DNA of 24,407 nt from a virus (IMGVR_UViG_3300031963_000897:1-24407), one strand, 5' to 3'; numbered from the stretch's first letter, positions 1 to 5,999 are shown. Notes: generated by a model from the sequence alone, not told the origin. A program made the numbers and translations.

Positions 1-1355
1 CCGTTGTGGTGGATGATCATCATCGCGGCGCCGGTTGCCTTGGCGACAGACTCGAAGCGGGCCATGATAGGCCCCATGTCCTCGCCGCTGTTCTCGTTGG
101 CCCCGGCGCTCATACGGGCCAGGGTGTCGGCGATGATGAGGCGCACGGGCTGATTGCGGGCTTGCTCGACGCTGCGAACCAGGGCGATGACATCGGTGGC
201 GTCCTGGTTCCCGGCGTGGAAGTTAAGTGGTACGGGGACCATCGCGAGATTAGCGAGGTCGCACTTGTGGTAGCGCTTGATAGCTTGCATCCGAGAGCGG
301 ATGCTGGCGGGCGCTTCGCTTGCGAGGTAGATGACCAGACCTGGGTCGGTTTGCCGGCCGTAGCATGGCGAGCCGGTGGCGATTGCGGTGGCCACTGATA
401 GCGCCCAGAAGGTCTTGCCGCTGTTGCTGTCGCCGTAAACCACGACTGACGAACCGATGGTCATCATCCCCTCGACCAGTTCGTCGGGGGCCTCGTATTC
501 GTCGCTTAGCTGATCGCCGTAGACTAGTTGCAAGCGCTCGGTGACATCAGCCTCGGGCGCGAGCAGCATTTCAGCCGCCTGCGCGCCCAGAGCCGCACTC
601 GCCGCAACATCTGACTCCGGCTCATATCGAGCGACCGACCGTGCGATCTGAGCAAGCTCTGACGATGGCAGCGGGATCTCGCAGCGGGAATCGTTCGCCA
701 CTGTCAGCGCCGCCAGGATTTCGCTCTCGCTCATCCCGTGCCGCCGCATGGCCCCTGCGAGCGAAGTCAAGCCCGCGTTGCGATTGCCGACGATGATGCT
801 GTCGTTGGCCGCCGCAGGGGCCTTCCTCCGCCCCAAGATGGCCTGCCGCCATGTCTCAGGCAGGGGCGCAGGGGCTAGCCCATCGGCCGGGTCGCTCGAC
901 GCCTCCCAGACGTAGTGCCGCCCATTGACCTGACTCGGGTAAGCGACGAAGTAGCGCCCGTCGGCCAGTAGATCGACCCCCTCGGCGAGTTTGGCCGACC
1001 GGATCGCAGGATCGTAGCGAAACACGAAATGCTCGCCGCCTCCGGCCGTGAGAGCTTGGGGGGTGTCGGGCGGTTGGCCACAAGCAGCGGTAAGGCGCGC
1101 CCAGCTGTCGTCGCCACCGTTGCGCGGATCCACATCCAAGACCATCAGGCCGCTTCGCACGCCGGCCGCGATGCCAATGTTGGCCTGCGGGTTCGCTTCC
1201 CACCATGCTCGAATGCGAGCCTCATCAGTGGTCGCGTCATGCACCCCGTGCTGCGTGGCCGGGACCTTGCCCCCCGGCACCAGCGGGAGAACGGGCCAGC
1301 CCCAGCTAGCGTATTCAAGGGCTGCGGCGAGCATGGAGTCAGGCTCGCTGCTCAT
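1..1355 (-). CDS. Prim-pol / AAA ATPase replication protein (partial, 3' end beyond the window)
   Basis: This is a bifunctional primase-polymerase and RepA/DnaB-like ATPase that would prime and unwind phage DNA at replication initiation. I translated it directly: 451 codons are open to the left edge without a stop. The N-terminus (about 10-165) fits the prim-pol fold: WPVLPLVPGGK near 20, an acidic LDVDP pair (D74, D76) and GGGEHFVF (H109), matching the metal-binding DxD and conserved His. GNRNAGLTSLAGAM near 190-203 fits the PriCT-1 domain that follows prim-pol. From about 295 an AAA_25/RepA ATPase follows, with Walker A GDSNSGKT (308-315), LIIAD (D410) and an IIHHN block where the window ends. 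The ATG at 1355 overlaps the Cro-like gene by 17 bases, implying translational coupling. Only short stop-bounded pieces exist in other minus frames; this frame is intact. The domain calls come from motif recognition and the missing C-terminus is unknown. Confidence 0.9.
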   Translation of the reverse strand, partial: MSSEPDSMLAAALEYASWGWPVLPLVPGGKVPATQHGVHDATTDEARIRAWWEANPQANIGIAAGVRSGLMVLDVDPRNGGDDSWARLTAACGQPPDTPQALTAGGGEHFVFRYDPAIRSAKLAEGVDLLADGRYFVAYPSQVNGRHYVWEASSDPADGLAPAPLPETWRQAILGRRKAPAAANDSIIVGNRNAGLTSLAGAMRRHGMSESEILAALTVANDSRCEIPLPSSELAQIARSVARYEPESDVAASAALGAQAAEMLLAPEADVTERLQLVYGDQLSDEYEAPDELVEGMMTIGSSVVVYGDSNSGKTFWALSVATAIATGSPCYGRQTDPGLVIYLASEAPASIRSRMQAIKRYHKCDLANLAMVPVPLNFHAGNQDATDVIALVRSVEQARNQPVRLIIADTLARMSAGANENSGEDMGPIMARFESVAKATGAAMMIIHHN

Positions 1356-1521
1356 CGGGCCGGTCCGCTTTGAGCGCGCCGCCTGAACGGACCTCGATCT
1401 CGTATTGCCGCGCCAGCGGAATGCTGTCGCCCCATGCGTAAACCGTCTGTGGCCACAGGCCCAGCGCATCAGCGATAGCCTTGCGCGACCCGTAGTGGTC
1501 GAGCGCTTCTTGTAGTGTCAT
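1339..1521 (-). CDS. Cro-like helix-turn-helix repressor
   Basis: This is a 60-aa DNA-binding protein of the Cro type, expected to bind operators in the divergent region beside it. The sequence MTLQEALDHYGS-RKAIADALGL-WPQTVYAWGDSIP has the usual short Cro layout: helix 1, then the HTH pair (about residues 13-30) with Ala/Leu at core positions, then PLARQYEIEV. The start at 1521 is chosen because AAGG lies 8 bases upstream and the next upstream ATG (1551) sits at the predicted leftward transcription start. The frame is open further upstream to 1629 but without a good ribosome site. It precedes and overlaps the prim-pol gene, an arrangement common in phage early-left operons. Whether it represses the rightward promoter, its own, or both cannot be read from sequence. 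No CI-type repressor is present in the window. Confidence 0.82.
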   Translation of the reverse strand: MTLQEALDHYGSRKAIADALGLWPQTVYAWGDSIPLARQYEIEVRSGGALKADRPDEQRA

Positions 1522-1544
1522 TCCAATCGCCTTGAAAAAACCTG

Positions 1545-1573
1545 TTGACATCCTGCCACGATACGCGGATGAT
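1545..1573 (+). promoter_or_regulatory. Candidate rightward early promoter (copy 1)
   Basis: A perfect -35 hexamer TTGACA (1545-1550) is followed after 17 bases by GATGAT (1568-1573), 4 of 6 to the -10 consensus. Initiation near 1580 would place the conserved leader at 1582-1604 at the very 5' end of the mRNA. The same -35, spacing and downstream leader recur at 2640. It faces the gene at 1622. Confidence 0.55.
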
Positions 1574-1586
1574 TGCAACACGCCAA
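1558..1586 (-). promoter_or_regulatory. Candidate leftward promoter for the Cro-like/prim-pol operon
   Basis: On the minus strand TTGGCG (1586-1581) and TATCGT (1563-1558) are separated by 17 bases, a partial sigma-70 match. Transcription would start near 1551, giving a leader of about 30 bases before the ATG at 1521. It lies inside the rightward promoter and leader candidate, so the two would compete. This rests on weak consensus matching and on position only. Confidence 0.35.
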
Positions 1587-1604
1587 CCGGATGGGCCGAC
1601 CGGC
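1582..1604 (+). repeat. Conserved leader element, copy 1
   Basis: This 23-base segment, beginning GCCAACCGGAT, matches the element at 2678-2700 at 21 of 23 positions by direct comparison. It falls immediately downstream of the predicted start of transcription and 18 bases before the ATG at 1622, with a GGAGAG ribosome site between. It is GC-rich with CCGG...CCGG and a GGCC core, so it could be an operator or a 5'-UTR structure. Confidence 0.6.
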
Positions 1605-1621
1605 GAGATAGGAGAGACGAG

Positions 1622-1942
1622 ATGAGCAACTTCTTCCGCTACTTCAACGGCACCGACGAACTGACCCGAGTCACCAGCGTGCCGAACGCCAAGTTCGAAG
1701 CGATGGGCGGCGTGAAGTCGAAGGCCAACTGGAACGACAGTTTCTCGCGCCTTGTGGGCGTGGCCGCTGATGGACGACTGGTGCCGGTAGAGCGCGGCAT
1801 CACTTACAAACGTTTCGCGTCCAAGCATGAGTGCAATAGCAAGTGCATGAACGGAAAGATCAATGGCACCTGCGAGTGCTCGTGCGGTGGCAAAAACCAC
1901 GGTCTCGGCGGCGTGTTTTCGTCGCTTAAGGAAGCCGCCTAA
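1622..1942 (+). CDS. Small Cys-rich, putative zinc-binding phage protein
   Basis: This 106-aa protein has no assigned function. The C-terminal third carries a dense metal-ligand cluster: H69, C71, C75, C84, C86, C88 and H93, ending CECSCGGKNHG, which suggests a zinc-binding knuckle. Similar Cys-Gly-Gly-x-Asn-His tails occur in uncharacterised small phage proteins that I recall, but I know of no activity for them. The ATG at 1622 is supported by GGAGAG at 1611-1616. The frame is open upstream to 1532, but that region is the promoter and leader. It is the first rightward gene after the divergent control region, so very early expression is likely. Confidence 0.82.
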   Translation: MSNFFRYFNGTDELTRVTSVPNAKFEAMGGVKSKANWNDSFSRLVGVAADGRLVPVERGITYKRFASKHECNSKCMNGKINGTCECSCGGKNHGLGGVFSSLKEAA

Positions 1943-1988
1943 CCACAATCGCCGGGCCTAGCGCTCGGCATTCCCCCGGAGACCACCC

Positions 1989-2180
1989 ATGCCCACCACC
2001 AACACCCGCGCATCAATGGCCCGCGAGCGTCTTAGCAGCTTGCTCGCGGCTCGCCCCGAATATCGTCGCCAACTTCTGGATGACTGGCTGCGGCTTGCCA
2101 CCGCAGCGGAAGTCCGCAAAACGTGGCCGAAGGTCAGCCGCGCCATGAACGGCCTGCCGATCCCGGCTTGGGCCGAATGA
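1989..2180 (+). CDS. Hypothetical small helical protein
   Basis: This 63-aa protein is not recognised. It is basic and predicted helical by eye (ARERLSSLLAARPEYRRQLL, then a WLRLATAAEVRKTW stretch), ending PIPAWAE. CGGAGA lies 8 bases before the ATG. Its TGA overlaps an ATG of the next frame, and the next gene's likely start follows 9 bases on, consistent with co-translation. The charged amphipathic helices could suit a DNA- or protein-binding role, but nothing specific can be claimed. Confidence 0.6.
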   Translation: MPTTNTRASMARERLSSLLAARPEYRRQLLDDWLRLATAAEVRKTWPKVSRAMNGLPIPAWAE

Positions 2181-2188
2181 GAGGAACC

Positions 2189-2599
2189 ATGTTCACCTTC
2201 ACCCACGCCCACGCCCAGCAAGCCCGTGACTTGTTCGCCCAGTTGCCGGGTCCGGTCTTTGCGCATCTGCGCGAGCTTGGCAATGCGGCCATCTACGTCG
2301 ATAGTTCCGACCAGGAGAGCGACACCCTTCAAATCGGGCCGTATTCCATCGTTGCCTCTACGGAGCGGATTCATGTCGGTTTCGGGCGAGTCCCCTCGCT
2401 GAGCTTTACGGTCTATGAGTCGTTGACAGTTACATCGTCGGACCGCATGACCCCCGACGATGTCGATGTTGTGGCATTCATGCGCGAGAACACTTTCGGT
2501 GATGCCCTGCGCGCCATCGTGCTGCGCGAGACGGAGAACTACGTCTCAGCCATCCAGTATTCAGACGGGCTGGCGCAAGCTTATGGGGAGACGGGCTGA
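2189..2599 (+). CDS. Hypothetical early protein, 136 aa
   Basis: This protein is unrecognised. It is soluble-looking with mixed alpha/beta character: an N-terminal helix containing HAHAQQARDLFAQL, a central strand-rich part (AAIYVD, YSIVAST, IHVGFG, LSFTVYESLTV) and an acidic helical C-terminus. No membrane segment, Cys cluster or nucleotide-binding motif is present. I chose the ATG at 2189, where AGAGGA lies just upstream; ATG 2177 (overlapping the previous stop) and an upstream start at 2123 are alternatives. It is followed by the second promoter-leader unit, so it probably ends the first early transcript, although no terminator is visible between 2600 and 2640. Confidence 0.65.
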   Translation: MFTFTHAHAQQARDLFAQLPGPVFAHLRELGNAAIYVDSSDQESDTLQIGPYSIVASTERIHVGFGRVPSLSFTVYESLTVTSSDRMTPDDVDVVAFMRENTFGDALRAIVLRETENYVSAIQYSDGLAQAYGETG

Positions 2600-2639
2600 C
2601 AGTTGCAAAAATACAACGCAAGAAAAGTGCGGGAAGTGC

Positions 2640-2668
2640 TTGACATTGCTCGCACGCTTTGCCACAAT
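2640..2668 (+). promoter_or_regulatory. Candidate rightward early promoter (copy 2)
   Basis: TTGACA (2640-2645) and CACAAT (2663-2668, 4 of 6) lie 17 bases apart in the gap between the genes at 2189 and 2718. The distance from TTGACA to the shared leader is 32 bases here and 31 at copy 1. A perfect -35, optimal spacing and a duplicated context make this the best supported promoter in the window. Confidence 0.6.
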
Positions 2669-2677
2669 CTCACTCAT

Positions 2678-2700
2678 GCCAACCGGATAGGCCGAGCGGC
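2678..2700 (+). repeat. Conserved leader element, copy 2
   Basis: This is the second copy of the 23-base leader (21 of 23 identical to 1582-1604). It is followed by AAGGAG and the GTG at 2718 with nearly the same spacing as in copy 1. The sequences between the -35 and the leader have diverged, so the leader itself seems the conserved part. Confidence 0.6.
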
Positions 2701-2717
2701 AGAAAAGGAGAGATCAA

Positions 2718-2975
2718 GTGACAACAGTCTTCATTACCCGCCACGAAAAACCTTCTACCGGCTCGCATCTGATCGAGGCCGAATGCGGCAAGCATCGCGC
2801 TCACATCTGGGTGTCTTCGCATCACGTCATGGTCTGCTGCCTCAATGCCTCGCACCGCGCTTGGGGTGGTCTCGGGAAGCGGTTTGACACCATTGAAGAC
2901 GCATTCGCTGGCTACAAGTCGGCGGCTATGCAATCGATTCTGCGGGCCGCATCTGATGCGGTGCGCGCAGCATGA
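2718..2975 (+). CDS. Hypothetical small early protein (GTG start)
   Basis: This 85-aa product is unrecognised. It begins MTTVFITRHEKPSTGSHLIE and contains a Cys/His-containing middle (ECGKHRAHIW, then HHVMVCCLNASHRAW) and a helical C-terminus. The GTG is chosen because AAGGAG lies 7 bases upstream and the leader ends just before it; no ATG fits. A competing frame (2603-2887, TTG start) runs through the promoter and lacks a ribosome site. The stop overlaps the ATG of the next tiny gene (ATGA). Confidence 0.65.
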   Translation: MTTVFITRHEKPSTGSHLIEAECGKHRAHIWVSSHHVMVCCLNASHRAWGGLGKRFDTIEDAFAGYKSAAMQSILRAASDAVRAA

Positions 2976-3124
2976 CCCCCCTCTGGCCCTTCCCCGCCTT
3001 CCCCCGCACCGCCCGGGCGGCGCGGGCGGAACAGCCGCGCCCCATCGCCAAACCGCGCAGCAGCAAGCCGCGCAGCAAGCCGCGCAGCAGCAAGCCGCGC
3101 ACAACCGAGCAAGGAATTTTCTGA
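2972..3124 (+). CDS. 50-aa basic Ser/Lys/Pro/Arg-repeat protein
   Basis: This short gene joins its neighbours by ATGA (2972) at the front and TGATG (3124) at the back. The N-terminus MTPLWPFPAF is hydrophobic and proline-rich. Residues 27-44 are a run of S/K/P/R units (KPRSSKPRSK, then PRSSKPR) encoded by tandem CCGCGCAGC(AGC)AAG repeats. The composition resembles a histone-like tail or another nucleic-acid-binding peptide. It has no strong ribosome site and would depend on coupling. The function is unknown. That it is a gene is supported by the exact overlaps and an uninterrupted frame, but it is short. Confidence 0.55.
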   Translation: MTPLWPFPAFPRTARAARAEQPRPIAKPRSSKPRSKPRSSKPRTTEQGIF

Positions 3125-3246
3125 TGACCGACTACCAGACTCGCAAGGCCCGCATGGAGCCGCACGCCCGCGATCCGTGGTGGGCGTGGCCCTTCGCCAT
3201 TGCCTGCGGCGTGCTGTGGGCAACCGCTCTCGTTTACGGGTTCTGA
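3124..3246 (+). CDS. 40-aa single-pass membrane protein
   Basis: This small protein has a charged N-terminus (MTDYQTRKARMEPHARDP) followed by one hydrophobic helix (WWAWPFAIACG, then VLWATALVYGF) that ends the chain. A basic head and C-terminal anchor predict an inner-membrane protein with the head in the cytoplasm. AAGGA lies 9 bases before the ATG, which overlaps the upstream TGA. Small early phage membrane proteins can serve exclusion or host-interference roles, but this one is not recognised. Confidence 0.6.
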   Translation: MTDYQTRKARMEPHARDPWWAWPFAIACGVLWATALVYGF

Positions 3247-3249
3247 CCA

Positions 3250-3420
3250 ATGTACAGCACCCTCACTACCAAGCATCTCAGCGATGCCATCACGGTCCTG
3301 TACCGCGTTGCTTACGACAAAGAGCAGTCTTACGAATTGCAAGCCGCTGCGATGAAAGCAGCGGTGGCCCTTGAGGTCAACGGACTGGGCCAGCGGGTCG
3401 AAGTGCGCGAGGAGGCGTGA
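3250..3420 (+). CDS. Hypothetical 56-aa protein
   Basis: This is an unrecognised small, probably helical protein: MYSTLTTKHLSDAITVLYRV followed by an amphipathic helix with ELQAAAMKAAVALEVNG. It starts 3 bases after the previous stop and its end contains the GAGGAGG that serves as the ribosome site of the next gene, so it is embedded in a coupled run. The frame is intact over its full length. No motif supports a function. Confidence 0.5.
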   Translation: MYSTLTTKHLSDAITVLYRVAYDKEQSYELQAAAMKAAVALEVNGLGQRVEVREEA

Positions 3421-3422
3421 GC

Positions 3423-3635
3423 ATGGAAGGCTACCCGATCAAGGTCCGGGGCGCTCAGTTGGTCGCGCATATCAACTGGAAGTGGACAAGCATTACGCAC
3501 AACGAACTGTATTTGGCCATTGAGTACCCTGATGGCCGCGATGCGGAGTGGACCGCGCACCTCCGCGAAGAGGAGTATGACGACATTGACCGGCAAGTGA
3601 TGGCCCAGATGCGCGGGCGGGGCTACGACATCTAA
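3423..3635 (+). CDS. Hypothetical 70-aa protein
   Basis: This protein is unrecognised. It begins MEGYPIKVRGAQLVAHINW and looks like a beta-rich N-terminal half followed by an acidic helix (HLREEEYDDIDRQVMAQM). The ATG at 3423 is preferred over the overlapping GTG at 3417 because GGAGG lies 8 bases before the ATG but only 2 before the GTG. It is the last gene before a short GC-rich hairpin. Confidence 0.6.
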   Translation: MEGYPIKVRGAQLVAHINWKWTSITHNELYLAIEYPDGRDAEWTAHLREEEYDDIDRQVMAQMRGRGYDI

Positions 3636-3643
3636 CCCACCCT

Positions 3644-3660
3644 CCCCCGCAAGGGGGGGG
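3644..3660 (+). other. C5-GCAA-G8 hairpin between early genes
   Basis: Five C's, a GCAA tetraloop-type loop and a run of eight G's form a short strong hairpin just after the stop at 3635 and 15 bases before the ATG at 3675. No T-tract follows, so it is not a standard intrinsic terminator. It may protect mRNA ends or modulate translation of the next gene. The G8 run is a possible slippage site. Confidence 0.35.
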
Positions 3661-3674
3661 AATATAGGACAACC

Positions 3675-4172
3675 ATGATCTACACCACACTCAACCGCGT
3701 GCGGGAACACCACCCATGCGCTGACGGCTGGCGCAAACTGCTGACGCATCTCAACAAGACGCAGGCAGACGACGAGCCGCTGGCGCTCGCCACGATCCTC
3801 CAGTCTAACGGTCTGGACGACGCAATCTGGTGCCTGCGAGCAGTCGATGGCCACGAGAAGGAGATGCGCCTCTACGCTGTCTGGTGTGCACGGCAGGTGC
3901 AGCACCTGATGAAAGACCCACGCAGTCTGGCCGCGCTCGACGTTGCGGAACGCCACGCGCATGGACAAGCGACGGATGATGAGTTGGCCGCAGCGGGGGC
4001 CGCAGCGTGGGCCGCAGCGTGGGACGCAGCAAGGGAAGCAGCGTGGGCCGCAGCGTGGGCCGCAGCGAGTGCCGCAGCGGTGGCGGCGTGGGACGCAGCG
4101 TGGGACGCAGCGAGTGCCGCAGCGCGTGAGGCGCAGATCGCTGAGTTCGTTCGTGTGTTCTGTCATAACTGA
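3675..4172 (+). CDS. Phage protein with Ala/Trp tetrapeptide-repeat tail
   Basis: This 165-aa protein has two parts. Residues 1-104 are globular and helical: MIYTTLNRVREHHPCADGW, then IWCLRAV, AVWCARQVQHL and DPRSLAALDVAERHAHGQAT. Residues 105-150 are an alanine array of four-residue units of the form A-A-A/W-x with W, D, R, E, S or V interspersed (AAWAAAWDAAREAAW), which should form a long helix. Proteins of this plan are frequent in phages of Proteobacteria and are sometimes labelled putative immunity proteins, but I know of no demonstrated function. The tail is encoded by a 12-base GC-rich repeat, so its length may vary between relatives. AGGA upstream of the ATG is a weak ribosome site. 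It is followed closely by the Sak4-like gene. Confidence 0.8.
   Translation: MIYTTLNRVREHHPCADGWRKLLTHLNKTQADDEPLALATILQSNGLDDAIWCLRAVDGHEKEMRLYAVWCARQVQHLMKDPRSLAALDVAERHAHGQATDDELAAAGAAAWAAAWDAAREAAWAAAWAAASAAAVAAWDAAWDAASAAAREAQIAEFVRVFCHN
3987..4124 (+). repeat. 12-base coding tandem repeat (Ala-rich tail)
   Basis: Imperfect 12-base units based on GCCGCAGCGTGG and GACGCAGCGTGG recur in frame. Interruptions are whole codons, so the reading frame is kept. The antisense frames open here only because of the repeat composition. Confidence 0.75.
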
Positions 4173-4184
4173 AGGAGAACCAAC

Positions 4185-4862
4185 ATGGCCATATCACTCA
4201 AGTCCACCTCCGACGCTCACGAATCTGGCGTTGACATCCTCGTGTACGGCGCTGCCGGCGCAGGTAAGACCAGTCTCATCCCAACCCTTCCCGCGCCCAT
4301 CATCCTGAGCGCAGAGGGTGGCCTGCTGTCGATTGCGGGCGCGGCGCTGCCCTACATCGAGATCAACAACATGGAGACGCTGCGCGAAGCGTGGGACTGG
4401 CTCGCGCACTCGGCCGAGGCGCAGCAGTACCAGTCGGTGGCGCTGGACAGCATCAGCGAGATCGCTGAGGTGGTCCTGGTGGGCGAAAAGAAGGCGGCAA
4501 AAGACCCGCGTCAAGCCTACGGGGCCATGCAGGAAGCCATGAGCGACATCATCCGCGCCTTCCGCGACTTGCCTGGGCGAAACGTCTACATGAGCGCCAA
4601 GCTCGAAAAGCAGCAGGACGAGATGGGGCGCGTGCTCTACTCGCCATCGATGCCCGGCAACAAGACGGGCCAGAGCCTCCCGTACTTTTTCGACGAGGTT
4701 TTGGCCCTGCGCGTCGAGAAAGATTCCGAGGGCGTGCCCCAGCGGGCGCTGATGTGCCACAGCGACGGTGTGTGGCAGGCGAAGGACCGCAGCGGCAGAC
4801 TGGACACTTGGGAGACGCCGGACCTTGGAGCGTTGATTGCAAAGATTGGGGGGAAAGCGTGA
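4185..4862 (+). CDS. Sak4-like RecA-fold ATPase (AAA_24), recombination/annealing
   Basis: This 225-aa P-loop ATPase is of the AAA_24 type, typified by phage Sak4, a short RecA-core protein that assists single-strand annealing recombination and replication fork repair with a phage SSB. Walker A is GAAGAGKTS (22-30); the Walker B candidate is SVALDSISEI (D88). The length matches the family. Blocks such as YGAMQEAMSDIIRAFRDLP and VYMSAKLEKQQDEMGRVLYS are hallmarks I recognise from phage homologues. AAGGAGAA lies just before the ATG. It begins the DNA metabolism run, followed by DUF3310 through a GTGA overlap, and a DUF669-type ssDNA-binding candidate lies two genes further on. That is the neighbourhood expected for Sak4. 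Confidence 0.88.
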   Translation: MAISLKSTSDAHESGVDILVYGAAGAGKTSLIPTLPAPIILSAEGGLLSIAGAALPYIEINNMETLREAWDWLAHSAEAQQYQSVALDSISEIAEVVLVGEKKAAKDPRQAYGAMQEAMSDIIRAFRDLPGRNVYMSAKLEKQQDEMGRVLYSPSMPGNKTGQSLPYFFDEVLALRVEKDSEGVPQRALMCHSDGVWQAKDRSGRLDTWETPDLGALIAKIGGKA

Positions 4863-5110
4863 GCGCACTGGAGACTCAGATCAACGGCAAGCATTACAAG
4901 GAGCTTGCCATCCAGCCCGTGGAGTTCATCCACGCCAACGGCATCGGCTACATGGAGGGCAACGTCATCAAGTACGTCACCCGCTGGAAGGCAAAAGGCG
5001 GGCTGGCCGACTTGGAGAAGGCGAAGCATTACATCGAACTGTTGATCGAACTGGAACAGAAGCAGGCTGCGCCGAGCTTTGCCGCTTGGACTGAGGGGGT
5101 ATCCCGATGA
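4859..5110 (+). CDS. DUF3310 family protein (T7 gp1.7-like domain)
   Basis: This 83-aa protein begins at GTG 4859, overlapping the Sak4-like stop by 4 bases. Residues 12-62 carry the DUF3310 signature: HYKELAIQPVEFIHANGIG, then YMEGNVIKYVTRWKAKGG and LADLEKAKHYIELLI. The same domain occurs in T7 gp1.7, described as a nucleotide kinase, so a link to nucleotide metabolism is possible, but this stand-alone domain is far shorter and lacks a P-loop. The GTG is chosen because the frame upstream is a shadow of the ATPase gene and GGGGGGAAA precedes it. The next gene overlaps by ATGA. Confidence 0.85.
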   Translation: MSALETQINGKHYKELAIQPVEFIHANGIGYMEGNVIKYVTRWKAKGGLADLEKAKHYIELLIELEQKQAAPSFAAWTEGVSR

Positions 5111-5490
5111 GACTCCAACACCTCGCCGAGGCCTGGATGCAGGCCAAAGAGGATGAGCGCGCCGCCACCGAGCGCCGCCGCGAGATCGAGGATCAGATCC
5201 GATCGCTCGCCAACATCGCGGACGATTCGGAGGGCGTCCAGAACGTCGATGCTGGGCTTTGGAAGGTCAAAGTGACCTGCCGCCTCGACCGGAAGGTGGA
5301 CAGCGACAAGGTCCAGGAACTCGCTTACGAGAACGGGCTGACCGATCACCTCGCCACCCTGTTCCGCTGGAAACCCGAGATCAACATGAAGGCCTGGGAC
5401 GCAGCCGCGCCTCAGATCACCACCGCGCTGGCCGGCGCGATCACCACGAAACCCGGCCGTCCCTCGTTTGCCATTCAACCCAAGGAGTAA
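5107..5490 (+). CDS. Helical phage protein next to Sak4/SSB (DUF7173-like)
   Basis: This 127-aa protein has an N-terminal charged helix (HLAEAWMQAKEDERAATERR, then REIEDQI), a strand pair around LWKVKVTCRLDRKVD, and a conserved-looking C-terminus (HLATLFRWKPEINMKAWD, then ITTKPGRPSF). I recognise this pattern from small proteins that sit between AAA_24 and DUF669 genes in other phages and have been catalogued as a domain of unknown function. The family number is from memory. A role with the annealing or SSB machinery is inferred from position only. It overlaps the previous stop by ATGA and is followed by AAGGAG for DUF669. Confidence 0.7.
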   Translation: MRLQHLAEAWMQAKEDERAATERRREIEDQIRSLANIADDSEGVQNVDAGLWKVKVTCRLDRKVDSDKVQELAYENGLTDHLATLFRWKPEINMKAWDAAAPQITTALAGAITTKPGRPSFAIQPKE

Positions 5491-5495
5491 GCCAA

Positions 5496-5999
5496 ATGGC
5501 CCAACTGAACGAAGTCTTTGAAGTCGCATCTCTCCCCGTCGGCAACGGCGGCAACTATGACCCGCTGCCTGCCGGGTGGTACGACACCACCATCGCCGCG
5601 GCCGAGGTCAAGCCCACGAAAGACGGGACTGGCCAGTACATCAAGATCAAATATCAGGTGACCGGCCCCACGCACAGCGGGCGGGTGGTATTCGGCAACA
5701 TCAACGTGAGGAACGCTTCGCAAAAAGCCGAGGAGATCGGCCGGCAACAACTCGGCGAACTGATGCGGGCGCTCAACATCCCACGCCTGACCGACACCGA
5801 TCAACTGATCGGCGGGATGCTGGGGATCAAGCTCGACGTTCGCGCAGCGACGGAGCAGTACGCGGCGCAGAACGAGGTGCGGGGGTTTCGAGCGGGCAAC
5901 GGCATGGCTGGCATGGCCGGCGATGTGCCGACCTTTGCGCCGACGAAGCCGACTGCCGCGCCGAGCAAGGGCGCTGCGCCGCCGTGGGCTAAGCGTTAA
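5496..5999 (+). CDS. DUF669 protein, probable phage ssDNA-binding protein
   Basis: This 167-aa protein has the DUF669 pattern: YDPLPAGWYDTTIAAAEVKP, then GQYIKIKYQVTGPTHSGRVV, FGNINVRN and QQLGELMRALNIP. Such proteins are small OB-like beta proteins encoded with phage recombinases and thought to coat single-stranded DNA. The C-terminal third is a flexible Gly/Met/Ala/Pro stretch ending APPWAKR, which could act as an interaction tail. AAGGAG is 8 bases before the ATG, a strong site consistent with a protein needed in quantity. It is the last gene before an 84-base gap with a strong hairpin. Confidence 0.82.
   Translation: MAQLNEVFEVASLPVGNGGNYDPLPAGWYDTTIAAAEVKPTKDGTGQYIKIKYQVTGPTHSGRVVFGNINVRNASQKAEEIGRQQLGELMRALNIPRLTDTDQLIGGMLGIKLDVRAATEQYAAQNEVRGFRAGNGMAGMAGDVPTFAPTKPTAAPSKGAAPPWAKR

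Noticed and set aside
6-398. 130-aa plus-strand frame at the left edge
   Set aside because: It is antisense to the prim-pol/AAA gene, whose Walker A and other motifs are intact in the minus frame.
622-1206. Possible frameshifted primase, suggested by separate short minus-strand frames
   Set aside because: These are in other frames. The true frame reads without interruption from 1355 to the window edge.
2423-2428. TTGACA inside the 136-aa gene as a promoter
   Set aside because: It lies within coding sequence and no acceptable -10 lies 16-18 bases downstream (only CATGAC).
2603-2887. 94-aa frame with a TTG start across the second promoter
   Set aside because: It has no ribosome site, crosses the promoter and leader, and overlaps the better-supported GTG gene at 2718.
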